Origin: an uncultured Bacteroidales bacterium
GTDB taxonomy: Bacteria; Bacteroidota; Bacteroidia; Bacteroidales; UBA932
Length of the DNA: 64,000 nt
Assembly (NCBI GenBank): GCA_934725575.1
Contig: CAKVCK010000002.1
Span: forward strand, 62,001-126,000
Direction of reading: 5' to 3'
Numbering within the stretch: position 1 is the first letter of the stretch; each line of letters starts with the position of its first letter. Positions 52,501 to 63,294 of this stretch are shown piece after piece. The position numbers were made by a program, and so were the translations under genes. The notes beneath the pieces are model-generated. The model was not told the origin of the DNA, ran no database searches, and worked only from the letters and a program-made list of their open reading frames with translations.

Positions 52501-55500
52501 ATGAATATGAACAGTTGTCTGAAAATATTCCTCTCGCTTATGGTTCCGCTTGCGGCCGCCTCGACAGTGGCCGCGGAGCCGGCGGCGGGTGCAGTTCCCG
52601 CAAGGGACATATCTGCCCAACAACAGTCCAAGCAGTTGTCGGTCAAGGGCGTGATTGTCGATCAGGATGGCCTGCCGGTGATCGGCGCGGCCGTTATGGT
52701 CAAGGGCAACAAGTCCAACGGTGCGGTCACTGACCTTGACGGCCGTTTTGAGATCAAGGCTCCGGCCGGTTCCGTTCTGGAGATATCCTGCCTGGGCTAC
52801 ACGTACAAGACCGTGACCTTGACAAGCGCCAAGGACTTGAGAATCATTTTGGAAGAAGAGTCCACGATGCTGCAGGAGACCGTGGTCGTAGGCTACGGCC
52901 AGCAGAAGAAGGAGAGCGTCGTGGGTGCGATCTCCCAGATTTCAACCGATGACATCGTCAATTCCGGTACCGCCAACATCACGAGCGCCATCACCGGCAA
53001 GCTGTCCGGAGTCGTGACGATCGCCAACGGTGGTCAGCCGGGCGACAACGACGTGAGCATATTCATCCGTGGTGTCTCCAGTTGGAATGGTTCCAGCCCG
53101 CTGGTGCTTGTGGATGGTGTCGAGAGAAGTTTCTCCGACATCGACCCTAACGAGGTGGCGACCATTTCCGTGCTGAAGGACGCTTCCGCGACCGCCGTGT
53201 TCGGAGCGAAAGGAGCCAACGGTGTCATCATCGTCACGACAAGGACCGGTTCGGTCGGAAAGCCTAAGATGCAGGCCTCGGTGTCGTACGGAATGGATTT
53301 CCCGACGATGTTCCCGGAGCATATCTCCTCCGCCACGACGGCCGAGCTGCTCAATGTCGCCCAGAAGAACGCCCAGAGTTTCGGCTCGATGATCCCTCAG
53401 TGGCAGATCAATGAATATAGGAATCCTACCTCCAGGATCAATTCCATCCGTTACCCTGACAATGATTGGTTCGCGTTGACCACCAAGAGTTTCTCAAGCA
53501 GCGTCAACGCCAACCTGTCCGTTACCGGAGGATCCGACAAGGTGAAATATTTCGTCTCTTTCGGCTACAACAAGGAAGGCTCCATATTCAAGGATTTCAC
53601 GTCCTGGGGCGGCTCGAACTTCAGCTACGACAGGCTGAACTACCGTACCAACCTTGACGTGAACCTGACAAAGTCCACGCTCCTGTCGGTCAAGGTGGGA
53701 GGCAACCTTGGGGTCCAGAACGCTCCTACGGGAACCGGCGGTATGAGTCCGTCCGCCCTTTTCGGGCATATGTACTCCTCGTCTCCGATGATGTACCCGG
53801 CATACTATCCGGACTGGATTCTGGACGAGATTCCGGACACGGACTATCCTGACCAGCGTGGAGACCGCATCGCTTCTTCGGCGGGAGCGTTCTACGACAA
53901 CGCCGTCAAGCTGCTGGGCTACGGATCATATTCCCAGAGCGTCGGCAACAAACTATACACGGACGTGAAGCTGAAGCAGGACCTTGACTTTATCACGAAA
54001 GGCCTCTCATTGTCAGCCAACTTCTCGCTGAGCACCTATTATTCCCGAATATCCCAGAGCGCGAACCACGAGAATCCGGTCTATTACATCGACTGGGATC
54101 TTTACGACGCTGGAGTCGGAAACCCGTGGGTGAACAACAAGAGCACCGGGGAGACAATCTACGAGCAGCCTGAGTTTGCCGTGACCAAGGGCGGTGTCGA
54201 GAACAACTACTATGTCACATTCTATTGGGAAGGCGCCGTGAACTACGCCAGGACATTCGGAGATCATTCGGTGTCCGCCCTCGCTCTGTTCAACCAGAGG
54301 GAGAACATCCGCACGACGGCTTTCCCGTACAGGACGATGGGTCTTGTCGGACGTGTCACCTACGACTACAAGAGAACCTATCTCCTTGAGGCCAACCTTG
54401 GCTACACGGGATCCGAGCAGTTTTCTCCGAAGAACAGGTTCGGCCTCTTCCCTTCGGTGGCTGTCGGCTGGGTCCCTTCGCAGTACAAGTGGTGGAAGAA
54501 GAGTATGCCTTGGTGGTCAAAGATGAAGTTCCGCTATTCCGACGGACTTGTCGGCAGCGACCAGACCAGCTCAAGGTGGCTTTACTACAGCTCATATTCA
54601 AAAGGATCATACGTCACCGAGGACAGCGCGGCCAATGACACCGCCCAGTGGGAACTTGCCCACAAGAGGGACCTTGGCATCGAGTTCGGCTGGCTCAAGA
54701 ACCGGCTCACCTTGGAGGTGGACCTCTTCAACGAGAACCGTACGAATATGCTTGTGGCTCCGAATGTCACGATGATTGTGGGCACGGCCTACAAGGAGGT
54801 CAACAGGGGATCGATGAAGAAGCACGGCATCGAGATCGAGGCCGGCTGGAAGAACGATTTCAAGAATGGTTTCGGCTACGACATCTCGGCGATGCTGTCC
54901 TTGAACGAGAACCGCATCACGAACTACGAGGACGCTCCTTACGCTCCTGAGTACCAGAAGACAGCCGGGAAGGCATACAGGGGACAGACCAACGGTGTCT
55001 CCGTTGTCGATGGCGGCTATTATACCAGTGTGGACGACATCCACAACTACCCTTCGTACGCCGGTAACTGGCAGTACCTGAATGTCGGTGCCTACAAGTA
55101 TCTTGACTATTCCGCGGACGGTCTCCTGAACGTGGATGACCTTCACGCCATAAAGGGCACCCAGTACGCTCCTGCGGTGGCTTCCCTGAACTACGGAATC
55201 AGCTACAAGGGTTTCGAGGTGAGAATGCTATGGACCGCCAACTTCGGGAAATATGTCAACTTCAACAGAAGCTGGGAGGTCGAGTTCAACAAGGGTGACT
55301 ACCGTGTGAACACCTCGCAGCTGGATTACTGGAGGCCTGACAATCAGGATGCTAACCACGCCACGCTGGTCTATGGCGGAGCCTCAGGCCACCCGATGTA
55401 TATGTGGGCGGGCGGTGACCCGACAAAATCGTACACGATGATGCTTGAGGGACGCACGTGGAGAAAGTCCGACTATGTGAACCTGAGGGAAATCTACATC

Positions 55501-55689
55501 GGCTACACCATCAAGTCAAAGGCGTTCCTCAAGGCGACAGGTCTGAGGAGCCTTAACGTGTACGCCACCGGAAACAACATCTGGACCGGCACAGGGCTGA
55601 TCGAAGGCGATCCTCAGAGCACGACGTTCACGTCAGGTTTCTATCCGAATATGCTGAGTGTCAAGCTCGGTGTCAAAGTTGGATTCTAA
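52501..55689 (+). CDS. SusC-like TonB-dependent transporter (PUL, first pair)
   Basis: A 1062-residue outer-membrane transporter with a signal peptide (about 1-25), a carboxypeptidase-D-like domain (about 48-125, LPVIGAAVMVKGNKSNGAVT), the ETVVVGYGQQKKESVVG TonB-box region, a plug with SPLVLVDGVERSF and KDASATAVFGAKGANGVIIVTT, and a barrel ending KLGVKVGF. It shares one base with the start of its SusD partner (TAATG). Confidence 0.95.
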   Translation: MNMNSCLKIFLSLMVPLAAASTVAAEPAAGAVPARDISAQQQSKQLSVKGVIVDQDGLPVIGAAVMVKGNKSNGAVTDLDGRFEIKAPAGSVLEISCLGYTYKTVTLTSAKDLRIILEEESTMLQETVVVGYGQQKKESVVGAISQISTDDIVNSGTANITSAITGKLSGVVTIANGGQPGDNDVSIFIRGVSSWNGSSPLVLVDGVERSFSDIDPNEVATISVLKDASATAVFGAKGANGVIIVTTRTGSVGKPKMQASVSYGMDFPTMFPEHISSATTAELLNVAQKNAQSFGSMIPQWQINEYRNPTSRINSIRYPDNDWFALTTKSFSSSVNANLSVTGGSDKVKYFVSFGYNKEGSIFKDFTSWGGSNFSYDRLNYRTNLDVNLTKSTLLSVKVGGNLGVQNAPTGTGGMSPSALFGHMYSSSPMMYPAYYPDWILDEIPDTDYPDQRGDRIASSAGAFYDNAVKLLGYGSYSQSVGNKLYTDVKLKQDLDFITKGLSLSANFSLSTYYSRISQSANHENPVYYIDWDLYDAGVGNPWVNNKSTGETIYEQPEFAVTKGGVENNYYVTFYWEGAVNYARTFGDHSVSALALFNQRENIRTTAFPYRTMGLVGRVTYDYKRTYLLEANLGYTGSEQFSPKNRFGLFPSVAVGWVPSQYKWWKKSMPWWSKMKFRYSDGLVGSDQTSSRWLYYSSYSKGSYVTEDSAANDTAQWELAHKRDLGIEFGWLKNRLTLEVDLFNENRTNMLVAPNVTMIVGTAYKEVNRGSMKKHGIEIEAGWKNDFKNGFGYDISAMLSLNENRITNYEDAPYAPEYQKTAGKAYRGQTNGVSVVDGGYYTSVDDIHNYPSYAGNWQYLNVGAYKYLDYSADGLLNVDDLHAIKGTQYAPAVASLNYGISYKGFEVRMLWTANFGKYVNFNRSWEVEFNKGDYRVNTSQLDYWRPDNQDANHATLVYGGASGHPMYMWAGGDPTKSYTMMLEGRTWRKSDYVNLREIYIGYTIKSKAFLKATGLRSLNVYATGNNIWTGTGLIEGDPQSTTFTSGFYPNMLSVKLGVKVGF

Positions 55690-57560
55690 TGGAAATGATC
55701 AAGATGAAAAAGATACTAAACAGCGGCATAATTGCGTTATGTCTTGTTTTCTCAGGATGCGACTGGTTGGACATCAATCCCGAGACAGGACTTGACGAGA
55801 CAGAGGTGTTTACCATCTGGGACAACTACAAGGCATATTTTGACTATGTCTATGGCAATTCAGTGGCCAATTCCGAAAGGAACACCAACATCAAGCAAGG
55901 CTATCCTCTCTATCTGGACAACTGGAGCCTCCGCTTCACCTGGCTTGCTATGACGGATATGTGTGACACAGGTCGTCTCATCAGGGCGCAAAGCATCAAG
56001 GCCGGCACTCTCGGGGCCAATGTGGAGGTGTTCACGACTGATCTGACGAGAAGGCCTGTGTCATATTCAATGTTCAAGATCATCCGAATCTGCAACAAGG
56101 CCATCGAGAACATCGACAGGGTGCAGAATATTCCTTCGGAGCAGGACAGGAATGACATTCTGGGGCAGGCGTATTTTGTGAGAGGCTTCGCTCATTTTGT
56201 GCTCTGCCGCTATTTCGGCGGAATGCCTTACCTTGACAAGGCTCTTGGATCCGAGGACAACTGGGATCAGACAAGACTCAGCGCCAACGAGACCTACAGA
56301 CGCTGCGCCGAGGATTTCGAGCGGGCTTATGAATATCTCGCCGCGGCCGGTAAGACCCGCCGTGACGGAACTTTCGGCAACCCCGGACACCTTACCGCGC
56401 CGGATCAGGACAGACCTAACGGTGTGGCCGCCAAGGCGATGAAGGCCAGGGCTTTGCTCTATGCGGCGAGCCCGCTGAACAACGTCTCCGGCCAGAAGGA
56501 TTGGGAGGATGCCGCCGAGGCTTCCGCCGAAGCTCTGAAACTGGCGTTGGACAACGGCTACGAGCTGCTTCCGATCGGCTCTTGGAAGAACAATTTCATC
56601 GCTTCCAAGTACACCAACGAGCACATCTGGGCGTGGAACTACGGCTCCGCCAAGACCAGTTCCTACACCGGAATGTACACGTACTCGATCTCCAACGCCA
56701 ACAACGCCAGCGGAGATTGCCCGACCCAGAATTTCGTGGACAGGTTCGAGACCATCTACGGGGACCCCCTCCAGACTGAGGAGGAAAGAGATGAGGCCGA
56801 GGCCGAAGGTCATTACAACGATCAGAATCCTTTCGCCGACCGCGACCCACGGCTTGACCTTACCGTGCTTCACGACGGAAGCGTTGTGGCCGGCTGCGCG
56901 TCAGGTGTGAATATGTATTACGATCCCGATCTCAAGATCTATCCGACAACCAAGATCAGCGGCGCGAGCTCTCCGAGAACCCTTAACCACGAATGGGGCG
57001 CGGATGACGCCAAGGGCTGGACCAACACCGGTTATCTTGTGAACAAATGGTGGGACGGAAACTATCAGAAGAGTTATCAGAGGACCGATCCGCTGATCCG
57101 TCTGGCAGAGCTGTATCTCAATTACGGCGAGGCTGTGAATGAGGCCTACGGCCCGTCCGGAAGTGCGGGAGGTCTGGACCTTACCGCTGTCCAGGCGGTC
57201 AACAAGGTCCGTGAGAGGGCCGGGATGCCTGGCGTTCAGGACAGGTTCACTGCGGACAAGGACTCATTCCGTGAGCGTGTCCAGAACGAGAGGACGGTAG
57301 AGCTTGCGTTTGAGGGACATCACTATTACCTTGACATCCGCAGATGGAAGATCGCTCCGAAGACAATGACCCAGACCCTTATGGGCATCTATGTCGAGAA
57401 AGTGCCTGTCAGTGAGGAATATCCTGTCGGAAGGCGATACGAGCGCCGTTCGATTCCGGCTAACCGTCAGGGCTCCTGGAAGCAGGCTATGTACTATATC
57501 CCGTTCCCGACCGACGAGGTGAACAAGATGAAGAATTTCACCAATAATGAAGTTTGGTAA
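55689..57560 (+). CDS. SusD-like lipoprotein (PUL, first pair)
   Basis: A 623-residue surface lipoprotein (lipobox FSGC, Cys24) with TPR-like helices, for example YFVRGFAHFVLCRYFGGMPYLDKAL and RALLYAASPLNN, and the C-terminal NERTVELAFEGHHYYDIRRW-like block of the SusD family. It caps the SusC pore and binds incoming oligosaccharide. The first ATG, overlapping the susC stop, was chosen; a later in-frame ATG at codon 6 would also leave an intact signal. Confidence 0.94.
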   Translation: MEMIKMKKILNSGIIALCLVFSGCDWLDINPETGLDETEVFTIWDNYKAYFDYVYGNSVANSERNTNIKQGYPLYLDNWSLRFTWLAMTDMCDTGRLIRAQSIKAGTLGANVEVFTTDLTRRPVSYSMFKIIRICNKAIENIDRVQNIPSEQDRNDILGQAYFVRGFAHFVLCRYFGGMPYLDKALGSEDNWDQTRLSANETYRRCAEDFERAYEYLAAAGKTRRDGTFGNPGHLTAPDQDRPNGVAAKAMKARALLYAASPLNNVSGQKDWEDAAEASAEALKLALDNGYELLPIGSWKNNFIASKYTNEHIWAWNYGSAKTSSYTGMYTYSISNANNASGDCPTQNFVDRFETIYGDPLQTEEERDEAEAEGHYNDQNPFADRDPRLDLTVLHDGSVVAGCASGVNMYYDPDLKIYPTTKISGASSPRTLNHEWGADDAKGWTNTGYLVNKWWDGNYQKSYQRTDPLIRLAELYLNYGEAVNEAYGPSGSAGGLDLTAVQAVNKVRERAGMPGVQDRFTADKDSFRERVQNERTVELAFEGHHYYLDIRRWKIAPKTMTQTLMGIYVEKVPVSEEYPVGRRYERRSIPANRQGSWKQAMYYIPFPTDEVNKMKNFTNNEVW

Positions 57561-57572
57561 CAATCAGCGGAA

Positions 57573-60434
57573 ATGAATATGAAAAGATACACTAAGACAA
57601 TCAGCGCCGTGCTGGCGTTAGCGTTGATGGCGGCTGTGTCGGAATCACCGGCCAGAGCGGCCGGCAAGTCTCCCGCGGACACTGTTGATGTCCCGGCGAA
57701 GGCCGGCCATAGGGTGAGACAGACACTTGTCCTTCCTTACGGTAATAATTATAGCAAGTCCCTGTCCACGGGCGGCTCTTCCGTCTTTTACGAGGAAGAC
57801 ATCAACAAGTACCCTTCCTCTGACTTCAGAAATGCCTTGACCGGTGTCATTCCCGGATTGGTCATCACTGAGGCCAGCGGAATGACAGGTCTGATGTCGG
57901 ACGGGGCACGTGGAGGAATGAATTTCCGAGGATTGGCGCCCAAGTTCGTTGTGGATGGACAGCCGGTCTATCTTACGGAAGTCCAATTGGATCCTGAGGA
58001 GATTGAGTCTATGACTTTTGTGAAGGATGTCCTTGACAAGTCGCTTTTCGGCGCAAGGTCTTCGGAAGGAGTTCTCTATATCACAACCAAGCGTGGTCTG
58101 CAGGCCGGAAAGATGATCAGGGTCGGAGTCGAGAGCGGAGTCAGTGTCATTGACAGGATGCCGGAATATGTAGGCGGCGCCGAATATGCCTCCTTGCAGA
58201 ACCAGGCCAGAGACGCTGCTGGTTATCCTGTCCTGTACACGCAGGATGACATAGATGCCTACGCCCTGAACAGGCCGGATGACCTCATCCATCCTTCCGT
58301 GGATTGGAGAGGCTTGATGTTCAAGGACACCAAGTCCTACAAGAAAGCCAATCTGACGGTTCAGGGAGGCACGGAGGCGGTGAAGTATGCTGTCTATTTC
58401 GGCTATCTTGGCGAAGGTGATTTCTATGCTGCGGGCCCGGCCGCAGGCTACAACAAGATGAATCTCCGTACCAATGCCGACATAAAGATCACCAATGACC
58501 TTAAGTTCAGCATAGGTTTGTTCTCCGGTTTGAATTTCAGGCGTAGCCCACGTTTCAGCGACAACGGCTCGTTCAACGAGTTTGACAATTATCTTTCGGT
58601 AGCCAACACCACTCCTCCGGTCGCTTTTCCTGTCCACGTGGGACTCAACACCGAGACTGGAGGCTGGATCTACGGTCTGAGCGAGGTGTACACCAGCAAT
58701 CCTTACGCCGCGTTGACCGAGAAGGGATTCTTCACTGAAAGGGAACGTTCCGGAATCGTCAACGGTACGTTGACCTGGGATATGAACAAGATAGCCAAGG
58801 GGCTCAAATTTGAATCTTATGTCGGCCTTAACGTCTTCAATATGGACCGTATAGGGAAGACCCCGGATTATCTTGCTGTGATTTATGATCCGGTGACAGG
58901 TCAAAGTTCCAAGACATCCCACGAGGGAGCCAAGGCATCTGGAAAGACCGCGATGGGCAAATGGTATCATCAGAGCCTTTATCTCAATGAGAGGCTGAGC
59001 TATACCGGAAACTGGGGACTCAACCGTCTTTCGGCCGCGGCGGTATATTATCTTGAGACAACAGAGAGAAGCCAATCCGCCTACAGGGATCGTCAACACT
59101 CGGTGATTCTGAATGCCGACTATTCCCATGCGGACCGTTACCTTGTGCAGGCTGTGATGAACACATCCGGCTCGTGTATGTTTATGAAAGGCAAGAGGTA
59201 CGGTGTGTTCCCTTCTCTCGGCCTTGGCTGGGTGATGTCCGAGGAGGATTTCCTCAAAGGTTCCGGATGGGTTGACTACCTCAAGCTGCGAGCTCAGGCC
59301 GGTGTCATCGGCTACAACTCGTTCGGTGCGTTGGATCTCTATGAGGATGAGTACCTTAAGGAAAAAGGAGTGAACTTCGGCCCGGCTTCCACTGACTTTG
59401 AATGGATTGGCGGCTCCACAAAGTACCAGTCCTACAAGACTACCCTCCAGCGTCTTGGCAACAAGAACCTTACCTGGGAGAAGCGCAAGGAGATCACGGC
59501 CGGCATCGAGGCGAAGTTCTTCGGCAACAGGTTGTCCGTTGACGCGAATTACTTCCGCACCCTTCGTGACGGCATCATCACCAACACAAGTGATGTGAAT
59601 CCTAAACTCTTCGGTTTCAACGGAGTGGCCACCTACGACAACTACAACAAGATCCGTTACCAAGGCACCGAGGTGGCTTTGAACTGGACGGACAAGATCG
59701 GTGACTTTGAATATTCAGTCGGCGGATGGGCTGTTTACAACCGTGGCAAGTACCTCCGTTACAGCGAGAACCAGATCAACGACTACAACAAGGTGGAAGG
59801 CTCTATGGCAGGGGACTATCACGGCTATGTGTATCTCGGCAAATATGCGTCAGCCGAGGACATCGCCTCATCTCCCGAACAGACCTTCGACTCTGAGGTT
59901 CAGGCTGGAGATCTGAAGTACAAGGACCTGAACGGTGACGGAAAGATTGACTCCAACGACAGGACCATCATCGGCAATACCTCCCCGAAACTGAACTATG
60001 CGGTCAATATCTACCTTAAATACAAAGGCTTTGACTTCACGGTTGTCGGGACAGGCAAGGCTTTCTTCGACATTCCGTTCACAAACAGTTATTTCTGGAA
60101 CGGATGGGGACAGAACAACTACTCGAAATTTGTGAGCGAGAACATAGGCGGCGACTATCCGCGCCTTTCTTACGACAAGATCACGAACAACTTCCAGGCG
60201 TCCCGTTTCTGGCTTCGCAAGGGAGACTGGTTCAAGATCCAGAATGTTGAGCTCGGCTGGTCCACATCATTCCGCAACTCGAACTGGATCAGAGGTCTAA
60301 GACTCTTTGTGCGTGGCTCCAACCTGCTGACCATCAGCGGAATCAAGTATATTGACCCGGAGTCCACTTCGGCCGGTGTCACCACAGACCCTCTGTACAG
60401 GACGTTCACCGGTGGTGTCAAGTTGAACTTTTAA
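57573..60434 (+). CDS. SusC-like TonB-dependent transporter without regulatory domain (PUL, second pair)
   Basis: A 953-residue transporter with a signal peptide (about 1-30). The plug starts soon after, with FRNALTGVIPGLVITEASG, NFRGLAPKFVVDGQPVYL and KDVLDKSLFGARSSEGVLYITTK; the barrel ends FTGGVKLNF. The usual carboxypeptidase-D-like domain of SusC proteins is missing, which accounts for the shorter length. Its SusD partner follows by 12 bases. Confidence 0.92.
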   Translation: MNMKRYTKTISAVLALALMAAVSESPARAAGKSPADTVDVPAKAGHRVRQTLVLPYGNNYSKSLSTGGSSVFYEEDINKYPSSDFRNALTGVIPGLVITEASGMTGLMSDGARGGMNFRGLAPKFVVDGQPVYLTEVQLDPEEIESMTFVKDVLDKSLFGARSSEGVLYITTKRGLQAGKMIRVGVESGVSVIDRMPEYVGGAEYASLQNQARDAAGYPVLYTQDDIDAYALNRPDDLIHPSVDWRGLMFKDTKSYKKANLTVQGGTEAVKYAVYFGYLGEGDFYAAGPAAGYNKMNLRTNADIKITNDLKFSIGLFSGLNFRRSPRFSDNGSFNEFDNYLSVANTTPPVAFPVHVGLNTETGGWIYGLSEVYTSNPYAALTEKGFFTERERSGIVNGTLTWDMNKIAKGLKFESYVGLNVFNMDRIGKTPDYLAVIYDPVTGQSSKTSHEGAKASGKTAMGKWYHQSLYLNERLSYTGNWGLNRLSAAAVYYLETTERSQSAYRDRQHSVILNADYSHADRYLVQAVMNTSGSCMFMKGKRYGVFPSLGLGWVMSEEDFLKGSGWVDYLKLRAQAGVIGYNSFGALDLYEDEYLKEKGVNFGPASTDFEWIGGSTKYQSYKTTLQRLGNKNLTWEKRKEITAGIEAKFFGNRLSVDANYFRTLRDGIITNTSDVNPKLFGFNGVATYDNYNKIRYQGTEVALNWTDKIGDFEYSVGGWAVYNRGKYLRYSENQINDYNKVEGSMAGDYHGYVYLGKYASAEDIASSPEQTFDSEVQAGDLKYKDLNGDGKIDSNDRTIIGNTSPKLNYAVNIYLKYKGFDFTVVGTGKAFFDIPFTNSYFWNGWGQNNYSKFVSENIGGDYPRLSYDKITNNFQASRFWLRKGDWFKIQNVELGWSTSFRNSNWIRGLRLFVRGSNLLTISGIKYIDPESTSAGVTTDPLYRTFTGGVKLNF

Positions 60435-60446
60435 CGAGAATCGGCA

Positions 60447-62219
60447 ATGAAAAACAATTTACGAATATTCCTGCTTTCAGCCGCCGCTGTACTTGGCGGA
60501 TGCGACTTCCTCGATCCCCTTCCGATGGGGAATGTGACGGACGAGAACATCTCCGGCTATCCGTCCTACATCAGAGGATTCGTCGAGAAGGCCTATGACC
60601 TGCTGCCTGAGACGTACATCAGCAACGAGTACATCTATCTTGACGCCATAACGGAGGATGCCGTGATCACGTCAAGCGGCAGTGCGATCAGACGCTATGG
60701 CACAGGGGCGGTCTCCCCGGCCTCATATCCTTTCGAGGCTTATTGGACAAGGGACTACACGGCCATTATGTACGTCAATACTTTTCTTGAGGATAATGTA
60801 GGCCTCAATACCCGTTATCTTGTTGACAATACCACAAACGCCTTGCTGCAACGCTATCTGCAGGGTGACGCCTATGCGATGAGGGCTTGGTACGAGTTCG
60901 ACCTTCTTAAGAAGTTCGGAGGCGTTGGCACTGACGGGAAACTGCTTGGTTTCCCAATTCTTACCGAGCCTGCCGATGTGTTTGACACAGATCCGGAGAG
61001 CGTGGAGAGGAACACGTATGACGAGTGCGTCCAGAGGATTCTGGATGACTGCGATTCCGCGCTTGTGTATATTCCTGAAGCCAACAGGGACTGGTTGGGG
61101 CAGCACAGCACGATTGACGGCTCTTCACGCTGGAAGAGGATGGACGGGCTTTCCGTGAAGGCCTTGAAAGCGATGGTTTATCTGTACTGGGCCTCGCCGG
61201 CCTTCAATCCGGACGGAGATGTCTCCAGATGGGAGAATGCCGCAAAGTACGCCGCCGAGGTGATGGATTTCAAATTGTTGAGGGACGGCGCGCAGCCGAA
61301 CGGCTTCAACCCTGCCGAGAAATTCACTTGGCTCTGGCCTAACTCGCAGGAGATAATATTCACTTCAGGCTGGGCGACGAACTCGAATATGGAGAACCTT
61401 TTCTATCCGCAGGGATTCCGCGGCAACGGCTCTGTCGGGGCGACCCAGAACCTTGTGGACGCTTTCCCGATGGCGAATGGCTATCCTATTGATGATCCTC
61501 GTTCCGGTTATGATCCGGCAAATCCGTATTCCGGTCGTGATCCTCGTTTCTACAGCACGGTCAACTATCACGGTGCCAATGTGGTACGTCCGTCCAACAA
61601 CGAGACGATGTACACCTTCGATATGTCTGTCGGTGGCAAGGATGAGGCCGGGGGAGTGGGCAACACCTTGACAAACTATTATGTCAAGAAATATGTGAAC
61701 CAGGAGTGGAACAAGAATGATGACAAGGTGAACACCCAACCTCGCTCGATATTCTTTTTCCGTTGGGCTCAGATGTGCCTTGCGTTTGCCGAGGCCGCTA
61801 ACCAGACCGTGGGTCCTCAGACAGAAATATTCGGCTACACGGCGAAGGAGGCTCTGGCCTACCTGCGCAACCGTCCGACAAACGATGGCCTTGCGGGCAT
61901 TGGTTCGGTTGAGGATCCTTATCTTGATGAGGTCTCCTCAAAAGGCAAGGACGCTTTCGACGCTCTTGTGAGGAACGAGAGGCACATCGAACTTTGCTTC
62001 GAGGGACAGCGTTTCTGGGATCTCAGAAGATGGTCCACGGACGCTGACTGGCAGAAGAACATCAATGTCGAGGTGAAGAAACCGGTCTTTGATGGATCGT
62101 CCATCTCCTACGAGACCGTCGAGACCCGCAAGTTCAATTCACGCTGGCTCCCGATTCCTTACTACGATGCGGCCAAGACCGGAATGGTGCAGAATGAAGG
62201 CTGGGACAACTGGCGCTAA
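60447..62219 (+). CDS. SusD-like lipoprotein (PUL, second pair)
   Basis: A 590-residue lipoprotein (lipobox LGGC, Cys19) with DFLDPLPMGNVTDENI after the anchor, helical repeats with GDAYAMRAWYEFDLLKKFGG, MVYLYWASPAFNPDGD, and the C-terminal NERHIELCFEGQRFWDLRRW block diagnostic of SusD. It is the partner of the preceding short SusC and probably binds a different part or length of the same glycan. Confidence 0.94.
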   Translation: MKNNLRIFLLSAAAVLGGCDFLDPLPMGNVTDENISGYPSYIRGFVEKAYDLLPETYISNEYIYLDAITEDAVITSSGSAIRRYGTGAVSPASYPFEAYWTRDYTAIMYVNTFLEDNVGLNTRYLVDNTTNALLQRYLQGDAYAMRAWYEFDLLKKFGGVGTDGKLLGFPILTEPADVFDTDPESVERNTYDECVQRILDDCDSALVYIPEANRDWLGQHSTIDGSSRWKRMDGLSVKALKAMVYLYWASPAFNPDGDVSRWENAAKYAAEVMDFKLLRDGAQPNGFNPAEKFTWLWPNSQEIIFTSGWATNSNMENLFYPQGFRGNGSVGATQNLVDAFPMANGYPIDDPRSGYDPANPYSGRDPRFYSTVNYHGANVVRPSNNETMYTFDMSVGGKDEAGGVGNTLTNYYVKKYVNQEWNKNDDKVNTQPRSIFFFRWAQMCLAFAEAANQTVGPQTEIFGYTAKEALAYLRNRPTNDGLAGIGSVEDPYLDEVSSKGKDAFDALVRNERHIELCFEGQRFWDLRRWSTDADWQKNINVEVKKPVFDGSSISYETVETRKFNSRWLPIPYYDAAKTGMVQNEGWDNWR

Positions 62220-62239
62220 CATATTAAAGAAACAGTAAT

Positions 62240-63286
62240 ATGAAGAATATCAAGAAAATATCCACCCTGCTGCTGTCCGCCGTGGCGGCTTTGTCACTGA
62301 CCTGCTGCTATAAGGATTATGTCCAGGACTATGACTACAGCGGTGCCTACCTTGCCTACCAGTACGACCTTCGTACCTTTGTCGTGGGGGAGGGAATGCA
62401 GTTCAAGATAGGCGCTGTGCTTGGAGGTGTGATGAAGAATGAATATGACCGTGACATCTGGTATGAGTTTGACGACAACCTTATAACCGATGACCTCAGG
62501 TTCTTTGTGCCGGACGCTGAGACTCCGTTCAACGCCTTTTCGGAAATGAGCGGCCGGACGGCCGTAGGCTCTGTGAGCCAGGACTATGTCAAGAACGCTG
62601 TCCAACAGAGCGGTATAAAAGCCTTCACTCCGCTTCCAATGAATACGGTGAAGGTTCCGGAGGGTGACCGCTTCCAGATAAAGAAAGGAAACCATACCGG
62701 CACCATCACTGTAAAGGCTGATTCGGCAGCGTTCCTTGCGCTTCCGGGGGCGGGCAGTCTACCGTACTATGCCATCGGCTTCCGTCTGACATCCGCTGAT
62801 GTGGACACTGTCCTACTCTCACGTTCCTACGAGATCATCGCCCTGAGGTACGAGAATATGCTTTTCGGCAATTGGTATCACGGCGGAAAGACCGTTGTGA
62901 CTGACGCTTCCGGCAATGTGATCGACACCGATGTCTATCCGACATCCATTCCTTCTGATGAGAAGACACACGAGGTCTATACCCTCAGCACAGTGGCTCC
63001 GGATGCGGTCAAGACAAATTACCGGGGCGCCGGCGCCGGCTCGGTCAGGATTTCCCTCAATGAAGGCAAGGTCTCCCTTACTTCCGCCGACGCTGTGGCC
63101 ATTGAGGATCTTGGTTCAGGGTACAACAATGCCAAACTCTTGCAGGACAGGAAGATATTCTTGAACTACAGCTTCGCCAACGCGGACGGCACCAAGTCGG
63201 TTGTGACCGACACCCTGACTTTCCGCAACCGCATCCGTGACGGAGTGAACGAATGGCAGGACGAGAATCCGGAACACTACAAATAG
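62240..63286 (+). CDS. DUF1735/DUF4361-type surface lipoprotein
   Basis: A 348-residue lipoprotein (cysteine pair at 22-23) of the kind often encoded after SusD genes. The N-terminal half (DYSGAYLAYQYDLRTFVVGEG, then GVMKNEYDRDIWYEFDDNL, and TVKVPEGDRFQIKKGNHTG) follows the DUF1735 pattern; the C-terminal half is beta-rich. A role as an additional glycan-binding surface protein is inferred from this context. Confidence 0.78.
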   Translation: MKNIKKISTLLLSAVAALSLTCCYKDYVQDYDYSGAYLAYQYDLRTFVVGEGMQFKIGAVLGGVMKNEYDRDIWYEFDDNLITDDLRFFVPDAETPFNAFSEMSGRTAVGSVSQDYVKNAVQQSGIKAFTPLPMNTVKVPEGDRFQIKKGNHTGTITVKADSAAFLALPGAGSLPYYAIGFRLTSADVDTVLLSRSYEIIALRYENMLFGNWYHGGKTVVTDASGNVIDTDVYPTSIPSDEKTHEVYTLSTVAPDAVKTNYRGAGAGSVRISLNEGKVSLTSADAVAIEDLGSGYNNAKLLQDRKIFLNYSFANADGTKSVVTDTLTFRNRIRDGVNEWQDENPEHYK

Positions 63287-63294
63287 GATAGGCT

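Noticed and set aside
57645..59663. 672-codon open frame antisense to the second PUL SusC gene
   Set aside because: The plus strand encodes a clear SusC protein; the antisense frame is open because of codon bias and shows no family pattern.
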